Program-made: the position numbers and the translations under genes
Notes under the pieces: model-generated
What the model saw: only the letters and a program-made list of their open reading frames with translations
Told to the model about the DNA's origin: nothing
The model's database searches: none
Shown here: in pieces, positions 44,630-53,847 of the stretch
Numbering within the stretch: position 1 is the first letter of the stretch
How the letters are laid out: each line of letters opens with the position of its first letter
NCBI RefSeq assembly: GCF_042666875.1
Contig: NZ_JBHTCX010000012.1
Coordinates: 1 to 64,000, forward strand
Direction: 5' to 3'
From: Brachybacterium sp042666875
Lineage (GTDB): Bacteria > Actinomycetota > Actinomycetes > Actinomycetales > Dermabacteraceae
Length of the DNA stretch: 64,000 bases

Positions 44630-46564
44630 ATGCCCGCACGTCGCATCGCCCTAGCGGCCCTCGCGGTGCTGATCCTGCTGCTGGGCGGCGGGATCGGTGC
44701 CGGGGTCGCCAAAGGTGGCTGGGAACCAGCCCCTGAGCTCGCACTCGACCTCGAGGGCGGCACCCAGGTCATCCTCCAGGCCGAGTCCCGCGACGGCGCG
44801 CAGATCGATCCGGCCGCCATGGAGCAGGCTCGTCAGATCATCTCCCAGCGCGTCAACGCCCTGGGCGTCGCGGAGACGCAGATCAGCATCCAGGGCGGGA
44901 CGAACATCGTCATCGACGTCCCCGGACAGCTGGACCAGGAGACCTCAGAAGCCCTCCGGCAGACCGCCGCGATGTCCTTCCGCCCGGTGCTGGGCGTGGT
45001 CGCCCCCGAGAGCGCCGGCGCCTCCGACGGCGGCGGCTCCGACGCCGGTGGGCTCTCGGACTCCGGCGGCGGATCGGACACGGGCTCCGGCTCCGAGACG
45101 ACCGACCAGACGTCCTCCGCTCCGGCGGATCCCTCGCAGCAGAAGTTCGACGGGCCGGTCAGCGGCGACTCCTCGCTCGCTCCGCAGGAAGCCCCGGCCG
45201 AGGGTGAGCTGCAGTACCCGGCGTGGTCGATGGACTGGCTCACCCCGGAGCTGCAGACCGAGCTGATGAACGTCGACTGCACCGATCCGGCCGCTCAGCA
45301 GGAGAAGGTCTCCGACGCCGCCGCCGATGAGCCGGTCGTCGCCTGCGACACGGCGGGCACGCAGAAGCTGCTGCTCGGGCCGGAGGTGGTGGCCGGTTCC
45401 GCGATCGAGGATGCCGGCGTCGCCTCCGACATGACTCCCACCGGGCAGCCCACCGGCTACTACGTCGTGAACATGAGCTTCCACGAGGAAGGGTCCCAGG
45501 CCTTCGCGGACATGACCTCCGCGCTGTACAACGGCGAGGGGGCGACCCAGGCCTTCGGCATCGTGCTGGACGGGCTGGTGATCTCCGCGCCGCAGGTCCA
45601 GGAGCCCTCGACGGGCGGTGAAGCCTCGATCTCGGGGAACTTCTCCCAGGAGGAGGCGAGCCAGCTGTCCGATCAGCTGCGCTTCGGCGCGCTGCCGCTG
45701 GAGTTCGAGGTCGCCTCGGAACAGCAGATCTCCGCGACCCTGGGTGCCGACCAGCTCCAGATGGGACTGATCGCGGGTCTCATCGGCCTCGCCCTGGTCG
45801 TCGCCTACGCCTTCTTCCAGTATCGGGCGCTGGCGCTGGTGACCGCGGCCAGCCTCCTGGCGATGGGCACGCTCACCTACGGCGTGCTGACGGTGCTCTC
45901 GAACCTCCCCGAGATCGGGTACCGCCTGTCACTGGCCGGCGTCGTCGGCCTGGTGGTGGCCATCGCTTTCACCGCGGACTCGTTCATCGTCTACTTCGAA
46001 CGCGTCCGTGACGAGATCCGCGAGGGCAGGGGCATCGTCGCGGCCGTCGACCATGGGTGGAACCGCGCCAAACGCACGATCCTCGCCTCCGACTCGGTCA
46101 ACCTGATCGCCGCGATCGTGCTCTACATCCTCTCGACCGGCAGCGTCCGCGGCTTCGCCTTCGTCCTCGGTGTGACCACGGTGCTCGACCTCCTGGTCGT
46201 CTTCCTGTTCACCCACCCGATCCTGCAGGTCCTGGTGCGCACCCGGTTCTTCGGGAAGGGCCACCCCTGGAGCGGCCTGGACCCGGCGGTCCTGGGTCGC
46301 AGCGTCCCCGCCTACGCCGGTCGCGGCCGTCTGCGGTCCAGCGGCGGAGACGAGGACGAGGAGGAGCCCCGCGAGCCGCTGGCCGCGCGCAAGGCCCGCC
46401 TGGCCCGGGAGGCCGCCGAACGCGACGGCTCCGCCGGGGAACCATCCGGGGCCGGCGACGGACACCGGGCCGACGGCGGTGGCCCTGAGAACGACCCGGG
46501 GCGGGCGGACGGCTCCGGCCCGACCGACACGAGAGACGACGACTCCGAGGAGGAGAGCCGATGA
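44630..46564 (+). CDS. secD: Protein translocase subunit SecD
   Basis: A 644-residue RND-type subunit that uses proton motive force to help export. TM1 is in IALAALAVLILLLGGGIGAG. The first periplasmic motif LDLEGGTQVILQAE is typical. A Gly/Ser/Asp-rich insert (about residues 125-190) enlarges P1. Later GLIAGLIGLALVVAYAFFQYRAL and VGLVVAIAFTADSFIVYFERVRDEIREG mark TM2-TM5. The tail is acidic and variable. ATGA overlap with secF. Confidence 0.95.
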   Translation: MPARRIALAALAVLILLLGGGIGAGVAKGGWEPAPELALDLEGGTQVILQAESRDGAQIDPAAMEQARQIISQRVNALGVAETQISIQGGTNIVIDVPGQLDQETSEALRQTAAMSFRPVLGVVAPESAGASDGGGSDAGGLSDSGGGSDTGSGSETTDQTSSAPADPSQQKFDGPVSGDSSLAPQEAPAEGELQYPAWSMDWLTPELQTELMNVDCTDPAAQQEKVSDAAADEPVVACDTAGTQKLLLGPEVVAGSAIEDAGVASDMTPTGQPTGYYVVNMSFHEEGSQAFADMTSALYNGEGATQAFGIVLDGLVISAPQVQEPSTGGEASISGNFSQEEASQLSDQLRFGALPLEFEVASEQQISATLGADQLQMGLIAGLIGLALVVAYAFFQYRALALVTAASLLAMGTLTYGVLTVLSNLPEIGYRLSLAGVVGLVVAIAFTADSFIVYFERVRDEIREGRGIVAAVDHGWNRAKRTILASDSVNLIAAIVLYILSTGSVRGFAFVLGVTTVLDLLVVFLFTHPILQVLVRTRFFGKGHPWSGLDPAVLGRSVPAYAGRGRLRSSGGDEDEEEPREPLAARKARLAREAAERDGSAGEPSGAGDGHRADGGGPENDPGRADGSGPTDTRDDDSEEESR

Positions 46565-47865
46565 GTGCGACCTTCTCCCGGATGGGCAATGACCTCCACG
46601 CGGGGCGTCGTACCGTCCCGATCGTGCGGCGCCGACGCACCTGGTACCTGATCAGTGTCGTGGTCGTGGTGATCCTGGCGGGGCTGGCCGTGCTGCGCGG
46701 ACCCAACCTCGGCATCGAGTTCACCGGCGGATCGGAGTTCCAGGTCGCCGGTGTCAGCGATACCGACCAGGCCATCGCCCGGGACGTGGTGCGCGAGCAG
46801 CTGCCGGACAACGAGCCCAAGGTGACCGTGATCGGTCAGGACACGATGCGGGTCCAGACCGAACAGCTCGACTCCGGCCAGACGGCCGCACTGGCCGAGG
46901 ACCTCGCCTCCGCCTACGGGGTGTCCACCGATACGGTCTCGACCTCGTACATCGGGCCGGTGTGGAGCACGGACATCACCCAGAAGATGCTCCGCGGGGT
47001 TCTCGTCTTCCTGGTGCTGGTCGCGGCCACGATGGCGCTGTACTTCCGCAACCTCAAGTCCTCCGCCGCGGCGATGACCGCGCTCGTGCACGACATGCTG
47101 TTCACCGCAGGGGTGTACGGAGTGGTGGGCTTCGAGATCACGCCCGGCACCGTGATCGGGTTCCTCACGGTGATGGGCTACTCCCTCTACGACACCATCG
47201 TCGTCTTCGACAAGGTGCGCGAGAACACGGCGGGCTTGACGGCACAGTCGACGGCGACGTACTCGGATCGGGTCGAGCTGGCCGCGAACCAGACCCTGGT
47301 GCGATCGATCAACACCTCGGTCGTCGCGCTGCTCCCGGTGGGATCGATTCTCTTCATCGGCGCCTTCCTGCTGGGAGCCGGGACGCTCAAGGACATCGCG
47401 CTCGCCCTGTTCATCGGCATCTTCGCCGGCACCTACTCCTCGATCTTCCTGGCCCCGGGTCTTCTCGTGGACCTGCGTTCCCGGGAGTCCGGCATCGCCG
47501 CGCACACCCGGCGGGTCGAGCAGGGGCGCCGCAGCGGCACCGTCGGCGATGAGTCCGGCACGGCCGATGACGCCGCCGGCGCGGACGACGCGGGCCCGGA
47601 CGACTCGGACGCGGATGACTCTGACGCCGACAGATCGGACGAGGACGGCTCGGACGTGGACGGCTCGGACCAGGACCGCGGGGACGAGAACGGTGACCAC
47701 GGCGATCCCGAGCACACGGAAGACGGGGATCGGAGCGAGCCCGACGCCGAGGGAGACCTCTCGGGGACCGGCGAACCGGCCGACGGCACGGCACGTCGCG
47801 AGCGCCGCCAGCCGCGCCGCACCACGCGCCGTGGCCGCAACGTCCCCGGACGGGGCTCGCGATGA
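46561..47865 (+). CDS. secF: Protein translocase subunit SecF
   Basis: A 434-residue partner of SecD. TM1 in WYLISVVVVVILAGLAVL, then GPNLGIEFTGGSEFQV. The TM4 region GYSLYDTIVVFDKVREN carries the conserved Asp-Arg features. The last 120 residues are a cytoplasmic tail dominated by Asp and Ser (DDSDADDSDADRSDEDGSD) ending in Arg-rich RRQPRRTTRRGRN. It overlaps apt (ATGA). Confidence 0.95.
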   Translation: MSATFSRMGNDLHAGRRTVPIVRRRRTWYLISVVVVVILAGLAVLRGPNLGIEFTGGSEFQVAGVSDTDQAIARDVVREQLPDNEPKVTVIGQDTMRVQTEQLDSGQTAALAEDLASAYGVSTDTVSTSYIGPVWSTDITQKMLRGVLVFLVLVAATMALYFRNLKSSAAAMTALVHDMLFTAGVYGVVGFEITPGTVIGFLTVMGYSLYDTIVVFDKVRENTAGLTAQSTATYSDRVELAANQTLVRSINTSVVALLPVGSILFIGAFLLGAGTLKDIALALFIGIFAGTYSSIFLAPGLLVDLRSRESGIAAHTRRVEQGRRSGTVGDESGTADDAAGADDAGPDDSDADDSDADRSDEDGSDVDGSDQDRGDENGDHGDPEHTEDGDRSEPDAEGDLSGTGEPADGTARRERRQPRRTTRRGRNVPGRGSR

Positions 47866-48413
47866 GCGAGCCGGTGCCGTCCGCGGAGGAGATCGAGGAG
47901 CTGCGCGGCTCCCACATCACCGAGCACCCGGACTTCCCCGAACCCGGCGTCCTGTTCCGCGACATCACCCCGCTGCTGCGCGATGGCGCCGCCCTGCGCT
48001 CGGTCATCCGGTACTGGAGCTCGATCCTTCCCGACGGCATCGAGTACGTCGTGGGAACCGAGGCCCGCGGCTTCGTCCTGGGTGCCCCGCTCGCGTACAA
48101 GATGGGAGCCGGGTTCATCCCGGTGCGCAAGGCCGGCAAGCTCCCCGGCACCCCGGCGTCGCTCAGTTATGACCTCGAGTACGGCAGTGCCGTCGTGCAG
48201 ATCCCGCAGGATTCACTCCCGGCCGGCGCCCGCACGCTGGTCGTCGACGATCTCCTGGCGACCGGGGGCACCGCCGCAGCCACCGTCGAACTCACCCGAC
48301 GGTTCGACGTGGACCTGGTGGGTGCCTCCTTCCTCATCGAGCTGGAGGGCCTGCGCGGGCGCGACCGGCTCCCCGGGGTGCCTCTCACGACGGTCTGGTC
48401 CATCCCGAACTGA
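47862..48413 (+). CDS. apt: Adenine phosphoribosyltransferase
   Basis: A 183-residue purine-salvage enzyme making AMP from adenine and PRPP. FPEPGVLFRDITPLL is the APRT signature. VVGTEARGFVLGAPLAY and the PRPP loop LVVDDLLATGGTAAATVEL confirm it. The secDF-apt-rel order is a conserved actinobacterial block. Confidence 0.95.
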   Translation: MSEPVPSAEEIEELRGSHITEHPDFPEPGVLFRDITPLLRDGAALRSVIRYWSSILPDGIEYVVGTEARGFVLGAPLAYKMGAGFIPVRKAGKLPGTPASLSYDLEYGSAVVQIPQDSLPAGARTLVVDDLLATGGTAAATVELTRRFDVDLVGASFLIELEGLRGRDRLPGVPLTTVWSIPN

Positions 48414-48492
48414 GCAGGGGACGCATCCGGCCCGGCGCACCGGCGCCTGTTCGCCCTGCGAAGACGTCTCCGAGCAACCGGGAGCGCGCGCG

Positions 48493-48498
48493 TAGACT
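48493..48498 (+). promoter_or_regulatory. Candidate rel -10 box
   Basis: TAGACT, followed by a short leader with AGGAGGT at 48512-48518 and GTG 48524. Confidence 0.5.
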
Positions 48499-48523
48499 GG
48501 AGGACCGAGCCAGGAGGTGCGCA

Positions 48524-50962
48524 GTGCAGGAGCGGTCCGTATCCGAGTCCACGGGAGCCGACGCCGTGGCGCCGGGTCCCGATCGCAGCGCGCCCGCCTC
48601 GCCCTCACCGCCCACTCCGCCGGCGCCCCCTGCGGCGTCCGCCCCGGCGGGTCAGAGCCAGGGACCGCGCAAGCCGCGTTCGCGGCTGTCGTTCTTCTCG
48701 CCCCGCTCCGGGACAGCGGACCCGCTGCTGGCGCCGCTGCTGGAGACCATGTCAGCGGTCAGCCCGAAGGAGAGCCTCGCCCTGGTCCAGCGGGCGTACG
48801 CGGTCGCCGAGCGCGCCCACCGCGGGCAGACGCGCAAGAGCGGCGATCCGTACATCACCCACCCGGTCTCGGTCGCGACGATCCTGGCGGAACTGGGCTC
48901 GCCGGCAGAAGTGGTGGCCGCGGCCCTGCTCCACGACACCATCGAGGACACCGACTACTCGCTGGACAAGCTCCGGGAGGAGTTCGGTGAGGTGATCGCC
49001 GTGATGGTCGACGGCGTGACCAAGCTGGACAAGGTCACCTACGGCGAAGCCGCGCAGGCCGAGACGGTCCGCAAGATGATCGTGGCGATGAGCCGCGACG
49101 TGCGGGTCCTGCTGATCAAGCTCGCCGACCGCCTGCACAACGCGCGGACCTGGAAGTACGTCCCCCCTGCCTCGGCCGAGCGCAAGGCCAAGGAGACGCT
49201 CGAGATCTACGCGCCGCTCGCGCACCGCCTCGGTCTGAACACCATGAAGTGGGAACTCGAGGACCGCTCGTTCCAGGTGCTCTACCCCAAGGTGTACGAG
49301 GAGATCGTCAGCCTGGTCGCCCAGCACGCACCGGCCCGGGACCAGTATCTCAGGACGGTCTCCTCCCAGATCCTCGAGGACCTGAAGAAGGCGAAGATCA
49401 AGGCCGAGGTCACCGGTCGACCCAAGCACTACTACTCGATCTACCAGAAGATGATCGTGCGCGGCCGGGACTTCACCGACATCTACGACCTGGTCGGGGT
49501 CCGGGTGCTGGTGGACACCGTGCGCGACTGCTATGGGGTTCTCGGCACGCTGCACGCGCGCTGGTCACCGGTCCAGGGCCGGTTCAAGGACTACATCGCT
49601 CTGCCCAAGTTCAACCTGTACCAGTCTCTGCATACGACGGTCATCGGCCCCACCGGAAAGCCCGTGGAGGTCCAGATCCGTACGCGCGAGATGCACCGGC
49701 GCGCCGAGTACGGCGTCGCGGCGCACTGGAAGTACAAGGCGATGGCCGGCCACGGCGGCGACGCGGCGTCGAAGCCCATCGCCAACGAGGCCGCCTGGCT
49801 GCGTCAGCTCATGGACTGGCAGAAGGAGACCACCGACTCCGGCGAGTTCCTGGATTCGCTGCGTTTCGAGATCAACACGCAGGAGGTGTACGTCTTCACC
49901 CCGAAGGGGGACGTGCTCGCGCTCCCGCAGGGATCGACACCGGTCGACTTCGCCTACACGGTGCACACGGAGGTCGGGCACCGCACCATCGGTGCCCGGG
50001 TCAACGGGCGCCTGGTCTCGCTCGAATCCGCGCTGTCCACGGGCGACGTGGTCGAGGTGTTCACCTCCAAGTCGCCGGACGCGGGGCCCAGCCGGGACTG
50101 GCTCGGCTTCGTCAAGTCTCCCCGTGCCCGCAGCAAGATCCGCCACTGGTTCTCCAAGGAACGCCGCGGCGAAGCGCTCGAGCGGGGGAAGGACGAACTG
50201 GCCAAGGCGCTGCGGCGCCAGGACATGCCGATGCGGCGGCTGCTGACCCACGACACGCTCGCCACGGTCGCCACCGATCTCAACCTTCCCTCGGTCGACT
50301 CGCTCTACACCTCTATCGGCGAGGGCCACACCGGCGCGCAGCACGTGGTGGAGAAGCTTCGGGCCGTCTTCGGCGGGTCGGACGGCGCCGAGGAGGACCT
50401 GGCGGAGATGACGCTGCCCTCCCGGGCGCGCTCACGGCCCAGCCGCTCCGAACGGCACACCGCGGAGACCGACCAGGGCGTGATCGTCGACGGCCAGACC
50501 GATCTCTGGGTCAAGCTCGCCAAGTGCTGCGCCCCAGTCCCCGGTGACCCCATCATCGGCTTCGTCACGCGCGGCTCCGGCATCTCGGTGCACCATTCGC
50601 GGTGTTCGAACGCGATCCAGCTGCAGGAGAGGCAGGCGGACCGGATCGTGGATGTGGCGTGGTCCGGCAGGCACAGCACGGCCTACCTGGTCCACATCAA
50701 GGTCGAGGCCTTGGACCGTCCGCGGCTCCTGACGGACCTCGCCCTGGTGATCTCCGAGCAGCAGGTGAATCTGCAGTCGGCCTCCGCACAGTCCAACTCG
50801 GACCGACTGGCCTCGACGTACTTCTCCTTCGAACTGGCCGATCCCTCCCATCTGCAGTCGGTCCTGGCACAGGTGCGTCGTGTCGAGGGCGTTTATGACG
50901 TCTACCGGGTCACCGGGGACGGCAAACCGGTCGGCTCGGAAGCCCCTCTGACCGTGAGCTGA
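48524..50962 (+). CDS. rel: Bifunctional (p)ppGpp synthetase/hydrolase
   Basis: An 812-residue long RSH enzyme of the stringent response. Residues 1-75 are a Pro/Ala-rich disordered extension. The HD hydrolase is intact (HRGQTRKSGDPYITHP; HD at 137-138 in ALLHDTIEDT). The synthetase contains GRFKDYIALPKFNLYQSLHT; RFKD is the RxKD form of bifunctional enzymes. A TGS domain (VYVFTPKGDVLALPQG), a Cys-bearing region (AKCCAPVPGD) and a C-terminal ACT domain follow. It converges on the next gene with two bases between stops. Confidence 0.95.
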   Translation: MQERSVSESTGADAVAPGPDRSAPASPSPPTPPAPPAASAPAGQSQGPRKPRSRLSFFSPRSGTADPLLAPLLETMSAVSPKESLALVQRAYAVAERAHRGQTRKSGDPYITHPVSVATILAELGSPAEVVAAALLHDTIEDTDYSLDKLREEFGEVIAVMVDGVTKLDKVTYGEAAQAETVRKMIVAMSRDVRVLLIKLADRLHNARTWKYVPPASAERKAKETLEIYAPLAHRLGLNTMKWELEDRSFQVLYPKVYEEIVSLVAQHAPARDQYLRTVSSQILEDLKKAKIKAEVTGRPKHYYSIYQKMIVRGRDFTDIYDLVGVRVLVDTVRDCYGVLGTLHARWSPVQGRFKDYIALPKFNLYQSLHTTVIGPTGKPVEVQIRTREMHRRAEYGVAAHWKYKAMAGHGGDAASKPIANEAAWLRQLMDWQKETTDSGEFLDSLRFEINTQEVYVFTPKGDVLALPQGSTPVDFAYTVHTEVGHRTIGARVNGRLVSLESALSTGDVVEVFTSKSPDAGPSRDWLGFVKSPRARSKIRHWFSKERRGEALERGKDELAKALRRQDMPMRRLLTHDTLATVATDLNLPSVDSLYTSIGEGHTGAQHVVEKLRAVFGGSDGAEEDLAEMTLPSRARSRPSRSERHTAETDQGVIVDGQTDLWVKLAKCCAPVPGDPIIGFVTRGSGISVHHSRCSNAIQLQERQADRIVDVAWSGRHSTAYLVHIKVEALDRPRLLTDLALVISEQQVNLQSASAQSNSDRLASTYFSFELADPSHLQSVLAQVRRVEGVYDVYRVTGDGKPVGSEAPLTVS

Positions 50963-50964
50963 TC

Positions 50965-51645
50965 TCAGGCCGCCGTCTCTGCTGGCTCCAGCATCATCCG
51001 GCGCAGCCGGTGCCGTGCCTCGCGCGCTCCGGGATAGCGCTCCATCTCCCGTAATCGCTGTTCGACCGCCCGCTCCGGGACGTGCCCGCTGGCGATCAGC
51101 CGGGTCAGCGCCGGCTGCGCCACGTGGTCGGGGCTGAACCGCAGCAGGTCGACGGCGGTGCGGACCGGCTCGGTGACCGGGGCCCCGCCGATCGTCTCCA
51201 CCTCGAGCGGACGCAACCGGCAATGGCGCACCGTCGTGCCGGCGACGGGACCGCGATGGGCCGGTGAGATCAGCTCGGCCGGCGCGGGAGGCTCCCCGCC
51301 GAGCAGGACCCAGGCTGCCGACGGCCCCGCGATCACGTGGTACGACTGGAGGCGACCGCCCAGAGCGCACCCCAGCGCGAGAGCACGGTCGATGGCAGAG
51401 CGCATCGCGTCGGGAGGCAGGAAGATGCCCGGCAGCAGCCGCGCCAGCAGCCCGTCCTCCACCATGGTCTGGACCGAGGGCGATTCCGCCCAGCGCTCCA
51501 GGCCGGCGCCCAGGGGGACCGCCAGCTCGGCAGCATGATGCGACCAGGCGGCGCAGAGCCCCGTCGGCAGCGGAGGGGGCCCGACCGCTCTCGGGCCGGG
51601 GACCATACGCTGGCGCGCGTTGTTCGCCGGCTCCGTCGATCTCAT
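50965..51645 (-). CDS. AbiEi-antitoxin-like protein, orphan
   Basis: A 226-residue protein resembling the large actinobacterial family annotated as AbiEi-type antitoxins. An N-terminal winged-helix-like stretch ends in LLARLLPGIFLPPDA. The middle has AWVLLGGEPPAPAELISPAHRG and VTEPVRTAVDLLRFSP, both typical. No nucleotidyltransferase toxin (AbiEii) is adjacent. Start at ATG 51645 (MRSTEPANNARQ). Function as a regulator is possible. Confidence in the family is moderate. Confidence 0.6.
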   Translation of the reverse strand: MRSTEPANNARQRMVPGPRAVGPPPLPTGLCAAWSHHAAELAVPLGAGLERWAESPSVQTMVEDGLLARLLPGIFLPPDAMRSAIDRALALGCALGGRLQSYHVIAGPSAAWVLLGGEPPAPAELISPAHRGPVAGTTVRHCRLRPLEVETIGGAPVTEPVRTAVDLLRFSPDHVAQPALTRLIASGHVPERAVEQRLREMERYPGAREARHRLRRMMLEPAETAA

Positions 51646-51681
51646 GCACCGACTCTGACCCGCGGGGCCCCCGACGGCAAA

Positions 51682-51713
51682 CGCCCCGCCCGTCGATGTG
51701 GACGGGCGGGGCG
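51682..51713 (-). terminator. Terminator of the DUF349 gene
   Basis: CGCCCCGCCCGTC (51682-51694) pairs perfectly with GACGGGCGGGGCG (51701-51713) around a 6-base loop. On the minus strand TTT follows. It lies 24 bases beyond the stop of the DUF349 gene. Confidence 0.8.
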
Positions 51714-51737
51714 CGGGGAGGAACCGTGGCGGACCGG

Positions 51738-53621
51738 TCAGCCGAGATCCTGGGCGGAGCGCTCGATCACTGCCAGCCACTCCTTGCGGGCCTCGAGCGC
51801 GGACTCCGCCTCGGCGATCTTCTGAGGGTCACCGGTGGCACGGGCCTTCTCCAGCGCCTCCTCGTACGAGGCGATCGCCGAGTGCAGCTGGGAGGAGACG
51901 CCCTCGACCCGGGCGCGGGTGCGGGGATCGGTGCGACGCCACTCCTCCTGCTCGGCGTTCTTGACGCTCCGTTCGACCTTGCGCAGACGCTCGTCGATCC
52001 GTCGCATGTCGGAGCGGGGCACCTTGCCCGCTTCCTCCCAGCGATCCTGGATCGAGCGCAGCTTCGCCTTCGCCGCATCGACGTCCGCCGTCGGGTCGAT
52101 CTCCTCGGCCTCGACGAGCAGCGCCTCCTTGACCTCGAGGTTCTTGCGCTGCTCGGCCTCGATCTGCTGGAGATCCGCGTTCCGAGCGTCGAAGAAGCGG
52201 TCCTGGGCCGCCTTGAACCGCTTCCACTGCGCGTCATCCTTCTTGCGACTGCCGCGCGGGGCACTGCGCCACTGCTCCATCAGGTCCTTGAAGGCGCGGA
52301 CGGTCGGTCCCCAGTCGGTGGAGTCCTGCATCGCCTCGGCGCGGGCGATGAGGTCCTCCTTGATCGCCGCCGCCTCGGTGTGCTTCTCATCGAGCTGGGA
52401 GAAGAACTGCTTGCGCATCCGGTCGAAGGTGGCCCGGGCGGCGGAGAGCCGCTTCCACAGGCTCTCCTCGGTGGGACGGTCCAGCGAGACGTCCTCCGTC
52501 TGCATCTGCTTCCAGCGCGGGACCATCTGCCGCATGGTGTCCCCGGCCTTCTTCCAGGAGATCTGCTCAGGATCGGTCGCGACCAGCGCCTCGATCGACT
52601 CGACGAACTCGGTGCGGCGCCGGGTGGCCTCGGCCCGCTCGTCGGCGCGCTTCGCCTCGAGGGCCTGGATCTTCGACTTGGCGTTCTCGCGCAGCTCGTT
52701 CGCTCGCGTCCTCAGAGCCGGGATGTCGCCGACGACCTGCGGCTCCTTCATCTTCTTGCGCAGGTTCTCGAGCAGGCGGTTCAGCTCGTTCTGCGTGTGC
52801 TCCGGAGCGTTGAGGGTCTTCTGGGTCAGGTCCAGGAAGGCGACCAGGTCGAGATAGCCGCGAGCATAGGGATCGAGGGCCTTGTCGTGGTCCGTCTCGG
52901 TGGTCGTGCCGATGGTGCGCACCTGCGTGCCGTCCTGGACGGTCACCGTGCCCTCTTCATCGACGGACCCGAAGGCCTTCGCCGCGGCCAGCTGCTCCGC
53001 GTCGTACTCGGTGACGGGCGGGGCGACCGGCACCAGGGGAGCGGTGGGCTTCTTCCCCGCCAGGGCCGCCGGCGAGGGAACGCCGGGCTTGGGACCGGGA
53101 GCCGGACGCGGTGTCGGTCGCGGCGCGGGGTCGGGTGCCGGCTCGGTCTGCTCAGCGGATGGGGCCTCGGTGTCGTGCTCCGGCTCGGCGGGGGCTTCCG
53201 AACCGGTCTCGGTCTGGGCGTCCGCTTCCGGGGCGGCGTCGGTCGCGGATTCGGACTCGGCATGGACCTCCGTGTCGGCGTCCGGCTGGACGTCTGCTTG
53301 CGCGTCGGCATCAGACTCGGCGCCGGCCTGCGCCGGTGCGTCGGCACCGGTCTCCGCGCCGGGCTCTGCCGGGGCGTCGGCATCAGACTCGGCGCCGGGC
53401 TCCGGCACCGCCTCGGGGTCCGCAACCGCCTCGGGCGCGTCCGCGGCAGGGGCCGGAGCGCCCTCGTCGGGGACGTCGCCGGGGGCGCTGCTGGCCTCCG
53501 CGGGCTGCGCCGATTCGGGGGAGTCGGACGCGGGGGACTGGTCGCTGACCTGATCGGCGGTCGGTCCGGGTTCCTGACCGGCAGGGTTCGACGCGGGGAC
53601 GGGGGTCTCGGACTCGCTCAC
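51738..53621 (-). CDS. DUF349-repeat protein with disordered N terminus
   Basis: A 627-residue protein of unknown function. Residues 1-215 are a low-complexity region of Ala, Glu, Asp, Pro and Ser (GAESDADAPAEPGAETGADA). Residues 215-627 are helical DUF349 repeats, with recurring W-containing segments: WKRLSAARATFDRMRKQFF, WKRFKAAQDRFFDARN and IQDRWEEAGKVPRSD. GTG 53621 has GAAGGAG upstream on the minus strand. It is divergent from hisS. Coiled-coil, possibly RNA- or replication-linked in other bacteria; not known. Confidence 0.85.
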   Translation of the reverse strand: MSESETPVPASNPAGQEPGPTADQVSDQSPASDSPESAQPAEASSAPGDVPDEGAPAPAADAPEAVADPEAVPEPGAESDADAPAEPGAETGADAPAQAGAESDADAQADVQPDADTEVHAESESATDAAPEADAQTETGSEAPAEPEHDTEAPSAEQTEPAPDPAPRPTPRPAPGPKPGVPSPAALAGKKPTAPLVPVAPPVTEYDAEQLAAAKAFGSVDEEGTVTVQDGTQVRTIGTTTETDHDKALDPYARGYLDLVAFLDLTQKTLNAPEHTQNELNRLLENLRKKMKEPQVVGDIPALRTRANELRENAKSKIQALEAKRADERAEATRRRTEFVESIEALVATDPEQISWKKAGDTMRQMVPRWKQMQTEDVSLDRPTEESLWKRLSAARATFDRMRKQFFSQLDEKHTEAAAIKEDLIARAEAMQDSTDWGPTVRAFKDLMEQWRSAPRGSRKKDDAQWKRFKAAQDRFFDARNADLQQIEAEQRKNLEVKEALLVEAEEIDPTADVDAAKAKLRSIQDRWEEAGKVPRSDMRRIDERLRKVERSVKNAEQEEWRRTDPRTRARVEGVSSQLHSAIASYEEALEKARATGDPQKIAEAESALEARKEWLAVIERSAQDLG

Positions 53622-53795
53622 GATTGAGCTCCTTCGAAGGGATCCGCTGCAGGGCGGGACACTGCCGCCTCGTGCGGCGGCCGGGCTGGCTCGCGGAACG
53701 CCCCGGGAAGGGACGAACCACTTCACGGAACTCTACAGCGAGCACCCCAGCTCTTTGTCACCGTCCGGCGTCAGCACGGGCCGCCGCACGCGGGA

Positions 53796-53801
53796 GATAA
53801 T
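53796..53801 (+). promoter_or_regulatory. Candidate hisS -10 box
   Basis: GATAAT, close to consensus, about 47 bases before the start; AAGGA at 53833-53837 is the ribosome site. Confidence 0.45.
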
Positions 53802-53847
53802 GGACGCTCGCCGCCCCTGCCGACGACCCGATAAGGATGTGCCCCGC

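Noticed and set aside
52943..53553. Ser/Ala- and Arg-rich frames opposite the DUF349 head
   Set aside because: Mirror of a low-complexity coding region on the minus strand; no start signal or recognisable protein.
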